Below are positions 1 to 5,061 of a DNA stretch of 5,061 nt, piece after piece. Source of the DNA: an uncultured Anaerolineae bacterium. GTDB lineage: Bacteria; Chloroflexota; Anaerolineae; Anaerolineales; Villigracilaceae. The position numbers and the translations under genes were made by a program. Numbering within the stretch: position 1 is the first letter of the stretch; each line of letters starts with the position of its first letter. The stretch is taken from NCBI GenBank assembly GCA_903854805.1, contig CAINXK010000518.1, positions 1 through 5,061 on the forward strand, read 5' to 3'. The notes under the pieces were generated by a model. That model did not search any database. It was given only the letters and a program-made list of their open reading frames with translations, and was not told the DNA's origin.

Positions 1-13
1 CCCTGGCAACTGA

Positions 14-508
14 CTAAAACGGTTTGAGCACCATCAAGGCCGCAATGGCAATTAACGAAACTTCTTCATATAAGTGCGCAATTTTTACTGTGTTGTCATT
101 CATTGCCGCACTTAATTCCGATGTTATTTGTCCTTCTGCCAAAGCCGCTTGTAATAGCAGTTCAAATTTTTTACCGCGTGGGATGAAAACCGTTGGAATC
201 GTTATCAATACGCCGAGCAATAAGATATTGGATACCAGCAGCCAATTTTGTGACGAGCCTTGTAAAAAACCAAAAATCGGAGAACGACTTATTAGCGCCA
301 GAATGATACCTAACACCATAACGGCATTCATGCCAGGAATAACCATCGCATTTTCTATTTTACCGGCTGCCTGGCAGAAGGTTGCGAACAATTGAATATC
401 ATTCGTCTTTTTTGCTTGTTGGCGTAGCAACTGCCTCGCAATTACGCCCCCGATCGCTATAGTAACGGCGATGATATGTAAAAACTTTATCATAAGATAC
501 CAGCTCAT
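14..508 (-). CDS. DUF2269-like four-helix integral membrane protein
   Basis: This 164-aa protein starts at ATG 506-508 and ends at TAG 14-16. A strong Shine-Dalgarno GAGGAG (515-520) lies 6 nt before the ATG and decides for this start over the internal Met6. Four hydrophobic segments are visible at about residues 4-24, 57-73, 89-109 and 144-161. The first carries K8, H11 and G20-G21 (pattern KFLHIIAV...IGG), and the protein ends in LMVLKPF. This layout and length match the DUF2269 family of predicted integral membrane proteins, which have no established biochemical function. R25-R29 after helix 1 and R111-K114 after helix 3 suggest cytoplasmic loops there, with both termini outside, by the positive-inside rule. 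It is the last visible gene of the minus-strand cluster, 120 nt after the lipoprotein gene, and a hairpin lies in that gap. The coding call is firm, the family call is good, and the function is unknown. Confidence 0.88.
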   Translation of the reverse strand: MSWYLMIKFLHIIAVTIAIGGVIARQLLRQQAKKTNDIQLFATFCQAAGKIENAMVIPGMNAVMVLGIILALISRSPIFGFLQGSSQNWLLVSNILLLGVLITIPTVFIPRGKKFELLLQAALAEGQITSELSAAMNDNTVKIAHLYEEVSLIAIAALMVLKPF

Positions 509-514
509 TTTGCA

Positions 515-520
515 CTCCTC
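515..520 (-). promoter_or_regulatory. Ribosome binding site of the DUF2269 gene
   Basis: GAGGAG on the minus strand, 6 nt before ATG 506-508. It is a near-consensus Shine-Dalgarno and fixes the 164-aa start. Confidence 0.8.
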
Positions 521-531
521 GTGTTTTCTGA

Positions 532-560
532 AGACCTGCCCCTTGAAAGGCGGCAGGTCT
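532..560 (-). other. Intergenic hairpin between lipoprotein and DUF2269 genes
   Basis: A perfect 9-bp inverted repeat, AGACCTGCC (532-540) and GGCAGGTCT (552-560), can be extended inward by CCT/AGG (541-543 with 548-550). This gives a 12-bp stem with a TGAA tetraloop and one unpaired C at 551. On the minus transcript it lies about 70 nt after the lipoprotein stop and just upstream of the DUF2269 ribosome binding site. No uridine run follows the 3' arm (it reads TCTTCAG), so it is not a classical Rho-independent terminator. It may stabilise the 3' end of the upstream message, act as a weak terminator or attenuator, or set the expression ratio of the two genes. The structure is seen directly; the role is inferred. 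Confidence 0.55.
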
Positions 561-628
561 AAAACTTGTAATTAATTCGCCTAAGCTTACACGGGATTTT
601 CCCGCCAAATCCATTAGTGAATGCACAC

Positions 629-1042
629 TTACGGATGCTTGAGCTGCCCGCTTGCCGTAAAGTCTGGTGTTTTGTGCTCACGAAACAAAGTGCCATCTGA
701 TTGCATTGTCAGTGTTCCACCGCTGCCCGAAGGACATTCGCCGCTCAATGTCTTCGAGAACTTGTACGTGAAAACCTTGTCGTTAATTGTTACCAGTGTC
801 AATTCCCACTTGCAACCCACGCTCGTATTGTTTAGCTCGCCGCAAACGCCCCCAGCTGAACAACCGGTTGGGAGGGTAACAACAATATCTTCCGTGTGGG
901 ATGGATCAGTGGAAAAACTCATCACGCCAGACCAGCTGCCTGCAAAGCGGTCAGCTGGGTTAACCGGCGCCGGTTGTGCGCAGCCGCTGGCGAAGAGGAC
1001 AAAAAGCAGAACTATTAAAACGAATGGGTATTTTGTTTTCAT
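629..1042 (-). CDS. Small cysteine-rich secreted lipoprotein, family unknown
   Basis: This 137-aa protein starts at ATG 1040-1042 and ends at TAA 629-631. AGAGGA (1047-1052) lies 4 nt before the start codon. The N-terminus is a typical lipoprotein signal: K2 and K4, a hydrophobic core at residues 7-17, and a lipobox ASGC ending at C21. The protein should therefore be exported, lipidated on C21 and cleaved by signal peptidase II. The mature part starts with a Pro/Ala-rich linker (22-30) and continues as one compact domain beginning FAGSWSG (33-39). That domain carries four further cysteines, C61, C67, C77 and C103, which could form two disulfides. The C-terminal part has a Gly/Ser-rich stretch and a TMQSDGTL turn, as in small beta-rich extracellular domains. 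I do not recognise a named family. It lies 29 nt after the 60-aa gene, so the two are probably co-transcribed. Whether it binds a ligand or another envelope protein is unknown. Confidence 0.85.
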   Translation of the reverse strand: MKTKYPFVLIVLLFVLFASGCAQPAPVNPADRFAGSWSGVMSFSTDPSHTEDIVVTLPTGCSAGGVCGELNNTSVGCKWELTLVTINDKVFTYKFSKTLSGECPSGSGGTLTMQSDGTLFREHKTPDFTASGQLKHP

Positions 1043-1046
1043 GTTT

Positions 1047-1052
1047 TCCTCT
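1047..1052 (-). promoter_or_regulatory. Ribosome binding site of the lipoprotein gene
   Basis: AGAGGA on the minus strand, followed by AAAC and then the ATG at 1040-1042. It supports the start that gives a complete lipoprotein signal. Confidence 0.75.
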
Positions 1053-1071
1053 TTTCATCAAAGCAGTTATG

Positions 1072-1254
1072 TCATTTCCATAAAAAGAATATCAAGGTGA
1101 TGGCAAGCAACATTACCTTTGCGATTGTTTCCATCTTGCGCCTGATGACCGATTTCTGATTCTCACCTTTGCTACTGTGAATATATTGTGATCGCAATCC
1201 TTCTTTTCTGGCTTCTTCCAATCGAATACGGCTAAGATCTTCAACTCCAAACAT
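1072..1254 (-). CDS. Hypothetical 60-aa protein with C-terminal membrane helix
   Basis: This 60-aa protein starts at ATG 1252-1254 and ends at TGA 1072-1074. The start is supported by AGAGGT (1261-1266), 6 nt upstream. Residues 1-43 are hydrophilic and rich in Arg, Lys and Glu (for example RLEEARKEG at 11-19, RRKME at 38-42). Residues 44-59 form one hydrophobic helix (TIAKVMLLAITLIFFLW), ending in a single Lys. This is the layout of a tail-anchored protein with its soluble N-terminus in the cytoplasm, with R38-R39-K40 just before the helix. The frame stays open upstream to an ATG at 1420-1422, which would give 116 aa, but that codon has no Shine-Dalgarno and would overlap the 50-aa gene, so the short form is preferred. 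It is not a family I recognise. It is close enough to the lipoprotein gene (29 nt) for one transcript. Confidence 0.62.
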   Translation of the reverse strand: MFGVEDLSRIRLEEARKEGLRSQYIHSSKGENQKSVIRRKMETIAKVMLLAITLIFFLWK

Positions 1255-1260
1255 GGTTAC

Positions 1261-1266
1261 ACCTCT
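1261..1266 (-). promoter_or_regulatory. Ribosome binding site choosing the short start of the 60-aa gene
   Basis: AGAGGT on the minus strand, 6 nt before ATG 1252-1254. It is the main reason to annotate the 60-aa product instead of the 116-aa open frame beginning at 1422. Confidence 0.65.
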
Positions 1267-1375
1267 TTTTGAAATAGTTTGAATGGGCATGAGACATTTG
1301 TGGAACAGTTTCACTCGTTGATATTCCGCTGCATCGCGCGGATTTGTTTCGAGGTGAAGCGGGACGCCAATGGTT

Positions 1376-1528
1376 TTACCTGGCCTGATCGGCAGTTGTG
1401 ATACTTTGCTCCTGTCTGGCATTCGCTGAAATTACCTGGACCGTCACGGTGAGCTGATGGACGGTGAGAACTGCCTGAACGATCAGAACACTTGCAATGA
1501 CAAAATTGAACCAATGATTTTTCTTCAT
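1376..1528 (-). CDS. Hypothetical 50-aa exported or membrane-anchored peptide
   Basis: This 50-aa product starts at ATG 1526-1528 and ends at TAA 1376-1378. AGGAGA (1533-1538) lies 4 nt before the start codon. The N-terminus MKKNHW is basic and is followed by a hydrophobic stretch at about residues 7-32. The rest, about residues 33-50 (starting ISANARQEQ), is short and polar. This could be a signal peptide with a tiny mature product or a single-pass membrane peptide with its C-terminus outside. Residues 21-30, LTVHQLTVTV, come from a near-duplicated 15-nt unit (ACGGTGAG recurs at 1446-1453 and 1461-1468). The frame is open upstream to about 1603, but the Shine-Dalgarno argues for this start. 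It is the first gene after the divergent promoter, 121 nt before the next gene. The family is unknown to me. A small real gene is likely but not certain. Confidence 0.6.
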   Translation of the reverse strand: MKKNHWFNFVIASVLIVQAVLTVHQLTVTVQVISANARQEQSITTADQAR

Positions 1529-1532
1529 TTTT

Positions 1533-1538
1533 TCTCCT
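1533..1538 (-). promoter_or_regulatory. Ribosome binding site of the 50-aa gene
   Basis: AGGAGA on the minus strand, 4 nt before ATG 1526-1528. It is strong, and it selects a 50-aa product over the longer 75-aa frame that starts near 1603. Confidence 0.65.
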
Positions 1539-1596
1539 GTATGCTTGAAAAGTTTTTTCGACCGCTGTCGATGGATCAACATTAGCATTCCTGCCC

Positions 1597-1632
1597 TCAC
1601 CAAAAGCGACTGGATTCACCAAAATTCACCAA
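1597..1632. repeat. Three direct TCACCAA repeats next to the promoter
   Basis: TCACCAAAA occurs at 1597-1605 and 1616-1624, and TCACCAATT at 1626-1634. The last two belong to a longer 9-bp direct repeat ATTCACCAA (1614-1622 and 1624-1632) with a 10-bp period. The spacings of 19 and 10 bp are close to whole helical turns, so the copies face the same side of the DNA. They adjoin the palindrome at 1631-1644 and may be binding sites for a regulator. The repeats are seen directly; the role is inferred. Confidence 0.45.
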
Positions 1633-1654
1633 TTTGATCAAATTAGTCTATAAT
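1625..1654 (+). promoter_or_regulatory. Predicted promoter of the STAND/WD40 gene
   Basis: A consensus -10 box TATAAT lies at 1649-1654, with a weaker -35 box TTCACC at 1625-1630 (4 of 6 matches) and an 18-bp spacer. The expected start point is near 1661, leaving a leader of about 80 nt before ATG 1744. The poor -35 and the palindrome filling most of the spacer suggest a regulated promoter. Confidence 0.55.
1631..1644. promoter_or_regulatory. Perfect 14-bp palindrome, candidate operator
   Basis: AATTTGATCAAATT is its own reverse complement over 14 bp. It lies between the -35 and -10 boxes of the plus-strand promoter and covers the expected start point of the minus-strand promoter, so a dimeric protein bound here should affect both. 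XRE-family HTH proteins typically bind short palindromes of this kind, and the divergent gene encodes such an HTH. The palindrome is seen directly; the binding protein is inferred. Confidence 0.55.
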
Positions 1655-1672
1655 CATCTAGAATCTTGTCAA
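1645..1672 (-). promoter_or_regulatory. Predicted divergent promoter of the small envelope-gene cluster
   Basis: On the minus strand a perfect -35 box TTGACA (1667-1672) is followed after 16 bp by TAGACT (1645-1650), which keeps positions 1, 2, 4 and 6 of the -10 consensus. Transcription would start near 1638, inside the palindrome, and leave a leader of about 110 nt before ATG 1528. Its -10 box overlaps the first bases of the opposing TATAAT, so the two polymerases cannot occupy the site together. Confidence 0.5.
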
Positions 1673-1733
1673 CCATCCCCTCTTTTATGGAGTGCTTCCT
1701 GGATGAGCCCCTATAAAACAGGGATGAAGCAAA

Positions 1734-1739
1734 GAAGGA
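1734..1739 (+). promoter_or_regulatory. Ribosome binding site of the STAND/WD40 gene
   Basis: GAAGGA lies 4 nt before ATG 1744-1746. An in-frame TAA at 1714-1716 and the absence of any start codon between it and 1744 make this ATG the most upstream possible start. Confidence 0.7.
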
Positions 1740-1743
1740 AAAT

Positions 1744-4700
1744 ATGCCCAACCAATCTTTTCATCTCGCCCTGGAACGTTTCACAAATTTTGGTGATTTA
1801 CTGCGCTTTTTACGCCGCCGAGTGGGTCTTACACAGCGTGAACTTTCTATTGCGGTTGGTTACAGCCATGCCCAGATCAGCCGGCTTGAACTCAACCAGC
1901 GTCTCCCAGACCTGGCGATGGTCAGCGCTCGATTTATCCCCATTCTGAATCTGGAAAATGAGACGCAAGTCGCAGACCGTTTGATGGAATTGGCGGCAGA
2001 GCTGTCCATTCAAGAATTGCCTTCTCCGGGGGATGCTCCTTTTAAAGGTTTGATCTATTTTGATGAAGCGGATGCCGGGATTTTCTTTGGGCGCGAAGAA
2101 CTGGTTGCAAGGTTGGTCGAACGCTTGCGTGTTGTCCAGACTGAACCTTCCGAATTGCGGTTTCTGGCCGTGGTCGGAGCATCGGGCAGCGGTAAATCCT
2201 CCCTGGTGCGGGCCGGCCTGGTTCCTGCTTTGCGCCACGCACCCTTATTCTCCTGCGGGCAGGTGATTCTTCTAACACCAACCGCCCATCCGCTCCAGGC
2301 CCTGGCATCGAGCATTCGCCCGCAACCGGCCTCCCTGGCGCAAATCGCCGCCATCATGGATGATTTTGCCCAGGATCAGCGCTCCCTACACCTGGCCGCG
2401 GGGCAGTTGATCGGTTCCAAAATTAAATCACAAACCAGTTCCAGGCATATCCCCAGGCTATTGCTGGTGATCGACCAGTTCGAGGAACTCTTCACGCTTT
2501 GCCAGGATGAAGCAGAACGGCGGGCATTCATTGACAACCTGATGACCGCTGCCAGCGTGCCAGACGGGCCTGTGTGCGTGATGATCGCCCTGCGCGCCGA
2601 TTTTTACAATGCCTGTGCTCCTTTCCCGGCATTACGCGCTGCTCTGGCTGGCCGACAGGAATATATCGGGCTGATGAACGCCGGGGAGCTGCGCCGCGCG
2701 ATCGAAGAACCGGCAAAAACTAACCATTGGGAATTCGAGCCCGGCCTGATTGAGATTCTCTTAAAGGATCTGGGGGTTGAAGTTAACCAGGATCCGCAGC
2801 CGGGCAGCCTGCCACTGCTTTCGCATGCCTTATTGGAAACCTGGCAACGCCGTAAAGGTCGTACGCTAACTGTTTCAGGCTATCTTGCCACAGGCGGCAT
2901 TCGCACCGCTATCGCCGAGACGGCGGACCGGATCTACAATGATGAACTGGATGAAGAGCAGCAAAAAGTAACCCGCAGAATTTTTTTACAACTGGTTCAG
3001 TTAAATGAGGGCGAGCCTACCAGCGAGACCCGCCGCCGCTCCACGTTTGATGAGCTGATCCGTACACCCAAAGACGAGCCCGTGGTGCGCGAGGTGCTGA
3101 CGCTCTTGGCCGATTCACGTCTGGTGATCACCAACAGCCCCACAACAGCCGGGGTATACCAATATAGTGATGTTGAACTGGCTCATGAAGCCCTGATTCG
3201 AGAATGGCCAACGCTGCGCACCTGGCTGGACGAGGATCGCGAAGAACTGCTGATCTCACGCCATCTCTCCCAATCTGCCATTTCCTGGGACAGGATTGGC
3301 CGGGATGCGGGGGATGTGTACCGTGGCGCGCGCCTGATGCAGGCCAAAAAATTTATAGAGGCGCATCCCGACCTTTTAAATAATTTGGAAAAAGATTTTC
3401 TAACCGCCAGCCTGGCCCAATTTGAGTTCGAAGAGCACCAGAGTCAACGTGAGTTGGCAGCCGCTCGAACCCTGGCTGAAACCCAGCGAAATGCTTCACA
3501 GCAACTGCGCCGACGCGCGATCTTCCTCTTTGTTGCGTTTGTTCTGGCTGTCATCATGGCCGGTGTAGCCCTTTATCAGGGCGAGTTGGCCCGCCAGGGC
3601 GCCCTGACCGCCCAAAAAAATGGGCAGATTGCATTCAGCCGGGAATTATCTGCCGCATCCTTGAGCAGTCTGGACCTCGATCCGGAACGAAGCATTTTGC
3701 TTGGCCTGCGTGCCGCGGCGGTAACCCAGTCCATGAACGGGAGCGTACTGCCAGAAACCGAGGATGCGCTCCACCGTGCGTTAATTTCTTCCAGGATTCG
3801 CCAGACATTATCAGGCCAGGGCCAAGCGGTGGTTTCGACGGCCTTCTGCCCGGATGGAAAGCGGGTGGCCGGGATTGGAAAAGACGGAAAGACCATCATC
3901 TGGGATGCTGCCAATGGAAAAGAATTGCTTCAAATGGCGGGAAGTACGCTGCCAAAGGATGCTCTTGGTGTCCAACGCGTCGCCTTCAGTCCGGACGGCA
4001 GCCGGCTGGCAACGGGTGATGCCCAATTTGTCAAAATTTGGGATGCCAGTTCGGGGCAGTTGATCCTGATCCTGACGGGGCACAGCGACGATGTTTGGGC
4101 GGTGGCATACAGCCCGGATGGAAAATGGATTGCCAGCGGTGGGGTGGATGGAACCGTGCGAGTCTGGGATTCTGCTTCCGGTGTCCCTGGCCTGGTGTTG
4201 ACCGGCTTTGAAGGCCCGGTTGAAACCCTGGCGTTCAGCCCTGATGGAATGAAACTGGCGGCATCCAGCGATGATCTCACCTTCAGGCTGTGGGATACCC
4301 AAAGCGGTGCGCTGCTTTTAAGCCGGGGAAATTTTAGCGATGCCTTTTCTATCACCTTCAGCCCGGATGGAAAGAACCTTGTGACGGGCTCACCCGAAGG
4401 TGTGAATTTCTGGGATACCCGTTCTAGCACCAGCGACCCGCTCTTCACCATTCAAGGTGCGGTTGGGAAAGTCCGTTTCAGCCCGGATGGCGCGCGGCTG
4501 GCGACTGTCAACAACAGCGTGGTGCGCCTGTGGGATGCCGGGACCGGCCGCGAGCTGTTCACTCTGTCCGGGCACACCGGCTGGGTGATGGATATCGCCA
4601 TCAGTCCGGATGGAAAAATGCTCGCTAGCGCAAGCTTGGATGGAACCGTCAAAATCTGGAGCCTGGCACCCGGTCAGGAAGTGATGAGTATGGCAGGCAG

Positions 4701-5061
4701 CGGGATTCGCACAGTCTACAGCCCGAACGGGAAGTGGCTGGCGCAAGAGACTGCTGATGGCGATCTTCAGCTCTGGAATGCGCAGTCTGGTGTAAAAGGC
4801 CTGAGTTTGCGCGGAAATGGGACGGCCATCCTGGGCCTTGCGTTCAGTCCGGATGGCACACGGATTGTCGCTGGCGGCATAGATAAAACCGCAAAGGTCT
4901 GGAACGTAGCTACAGGAGAACTGCTTTTAACCCTGGCAGGTCACGAAAACATCATCCGCGATGTGGCCTACAGCCGCGACGGGACCCGTATTGCGACTGC
5001 CGGTTTTGACAATACTGCCCGAATTTGGGATGCAGCCAACGGTCATGAACTCTTGAAACTC
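1744..5061 (+). CDS. HTH-nSTAND1 NTPase with transmembrane helix and WD40 repeats (3' partial)
   Basis: The frame is open for 1106 codons and runs off the window. Residues 16-70 form an XRE-like helix-turn-helix (LTQREL at 29-34, AVGYSHAQISRLE at 37-49). A short linker leads to an nSTAND1 NTPase: entry motif PFKGL (99-103), FFGRE (114-118), Walker A GASGSGKS (145-152), Walker B with DQFEE (244-248) and sensor-like LRADF (283-287). A winged-helix-like region follows, with LPLLSHALLETW (356-367) and LAHEALIREWP (479-489). Then come a probable coiled coil (about 560-590), R589-R591, a transmembrane helix (about 592-611) and ten WD40 repeats from about residue 688. STAND proteins are ATP-dependent switches in which a repeat domain senses a ligand and the NTPase oligomerises. 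Here the N-terminal output module is DNA-binding. The topology suggests WD40 outside and HTH inside (inference). No protease, nuclease or TIR domain is seen. Both Walker motifs are intact and no frameshift is seen. The domain calls are firm; the ligand is unknown. Confidence 0.95.
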   Translation, partial: MPNQSFHLALERFTNFGDLLRFLRRRVGLTQRELSIAVGYSHAQISRLELNQRLPDLAMVSARFIPILNLENETQVADRLMELAAELSIQELPSPGDAPFKGLIYFDEADAGIFFGREELVARLVERLRVVQTEPSELRFLAVVGASGSGKSSLVRAGLVPALRHAPLFSCGQVILLTPTAHPLQALASSIRPQPASLAQIAAIMDDFAQDQRSLHLAAGQLIGSKIKSQTSSRHIPRLLLVIDQFEELFTLCQDEAERRAFIDNLMTAASVPDGPVCVMIALRADFYNACAPFPALRAALAGRQEYIGLMNAGELRRAIEEPAKTNHWEFEPGLIEILLKDLGVEVNQDPQPGSLPLLSHALLETWQRRKGRTLTVSGYLATGGIRTAIAETADRIYNDELDEEQQKVTRRIFLQLVQLNEGEPTSETRRRSTFDELIRTPKDEPVVREVLTLLADSRLVITNSPTTAGVYQYSDVELAHEALIREWPTLRTWLDEDREELLISRHLSQSAISWDRIGRDAGDVYRGARLMQAKKFIEAHPDLLNNLEKDFLTASLAQFEFEEHQSQRELAAARTLAETQRNASQQLRRRAIFLFVAFVLAVIMAGVALYQGELARQGALTAQKNGQIAFSRELSAASLSSLDLDPERSILLGLRAAAVTQSMNGSVLPETEDALHRALISSRIRQTLSGQGQAVVSTAFCPDGKRVAGIGKDGKTIIWDAANGKELLQMAGSTLPKDALGVQRVAFSPDGSRLATGDAQFVKIWDASSGQLILILTGHSDDVWAVAYSPDGKWIASGGVDGTVRVWDSASGVPGLVLTGFEGPVETLAFSPDGMKLAASSDDLTFRLWDTQSGALLLSRGNFSDAFSITFSPDGKNLVTGSPEGVNFWDTRSSTSDPLFTIQGAVGKVRFSPDGARLATVNNSVVRLWDAGTGRELFTLSGHTGWVMDIAISPDGKMLASASLDGTVKIWSLAPGQEVMSMAGSGIRTVYSPNGKWLAQETADGDLQLWNAQSGVKGLSLRGNGTAILGLAFSPDGTRIVAGGIDKTAKVWNVATGELLLTLAGHENIIRDVAYSRDGTRIATAGFDNTARIWDAANGHELLKL
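3805..5061 (+). repeat. Array of at least ten WD40 repeats within the STAND gene
   Basis: The SPDG-type turns start at residues 702, 749, 790, 832, 873, 913, 954, 993, 1035 and 1077, so the period is 39-47 residues and mostly 40-42. Each unit ends in a W-D or similar pair. Units 3, 7 and 10 keep the GH dipeptide. Units 5, 6 and 8 lack it and look degenerate, unit 8 being the shortest. The DNA also repeats: variants of AGCCCGGATGGAAA recur at each turn. Seven or eight blades close one propeller, so ten or more implies a second propeller that continues past the window. Confidence 0.9.

Noticed and set aside
592..604. A small inverted repeat CGGGA/TCCCG downstream of the lipoprotein gene, considered as its terminator.
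   Set aside because: The stem has only 5 bp and no uridine run follows on the minus strand.
621..1100. A 159-codon plus-strand open frame.
   Set aside because: It is fully antisense to the lipoprotein gene, which has a Shine-Dalgarno, a signal peptide and a lipobox. The plus-strand product has no recognisable features.
1558..1571. A 5-bp inverted repeat TCGAC/GTCGA with a CGCT loop in the leader of the small-gene cluster.
   Set aside because: The stem is too short to claim. On the minus transcript it is followed by A residues, so it is not a terminator, and no known riboswitch pattern is visible around it.
1311..1622. A 103-codon minus-strand frame overlapping the 50-aa gene.
   Set aside because: The composition is odd (Arg, Ser, Cys and His rich), there is no good ribosome binding site, and it overlaps a better-supported small gene in another frame.
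1634..1948. A 104-codon plus-strand frame across the promoter and the start of the STAND gene.
   Set aside because: It overlaps the HTH coding region in another frame and starts upstream of the predicted transcription start, so it is a shadow.
3576..4746. Several long minus-strand open frames (for example 3930-4451, 3811-4302, 4390-4746) containing repeated FPSGL-like motifs.
   Set aside because: They are the antisense reading of the WD40 array: FPSGL is the reverse complement of the SPDG turn codons. They lie wholly inside a convincing plus-strand gene and overlap one another in different frames.
1..5061. CRISPR arrays, tRNA or rRNA genes, insertion sequences and phage attachment sites.
   Set aside because: None seen. 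The only regular repeats are the protein-coding WD40 units and the short promoter repeats, and there are no transposase or integrase motifs in any frame examined.

Overview
The window looks like bacterial chromosomal DNA, most likely from a Chloroflexota lineage (Anaerolineae or similar). That assignment is inferred from the architecture of the main gene: an XRE-type helix-turn-helix fused to an nSTAND1 NTPase and a WD40 propeller. It is supported by its particular helix-turn-helix variant and by a DUF2269 membrane protein. No rRNA or tRNA was available to test it.

The layout is two divergent transcription units around a shared control region at about 1597-1743. To the left, on the minus strand, are four short genes in the order 1376-1528, 1072-1254, 629-1042 and 14-508. 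Each has a good Shine-Dalgarno sequence. The order is a 50-aa membrane or exported peptide, a 60-aa protein with a C-terminal membrane helix, a 137-aa cysteine-rich lipoprotein and a 164-aa four-helix DUF2269 membrane protein. All four are predicted to be at the cell envelope. To the right, on the plus strand, one very large gene (1744 to beyond 5061) fills two thirds of the window and is cut by its end. It encodes, in order, an HTH domain, an nSTAND1 P-loop NTPase, a winged-helix-like region, a coiled coil, one transmembrane helix and at least ten WD40 repeats.

The control region is compact. A plus-strand promoter (TATAAT at 1649-1654) and a minus-strand promoter (TTGACA at 1667-1672, TAGACT at 1645-1650) overlap. 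A perfect 14-bp palindrome (1631-1644) lies in the spacer of the plus promoter and at the expected start point of the minus promoter. One DNA-binding protein at this site could control both units, and the HTH of the large protein is the obvious candidate.

Working model (inference): the large protein is a membrane-spanning STAND sensor, with the WD40 propeller outside and the NTPase and DNA-binding domain inside. It would control itself and the small envelope-protein cluster. No classical effector domain (protease, nuclease, TIR) is seen in the visible part of the protein. The output is therefore either transcriptional or carried by the small membrane proteins next door. The minus-strand cluster looks lower in GC than the STAND gene.
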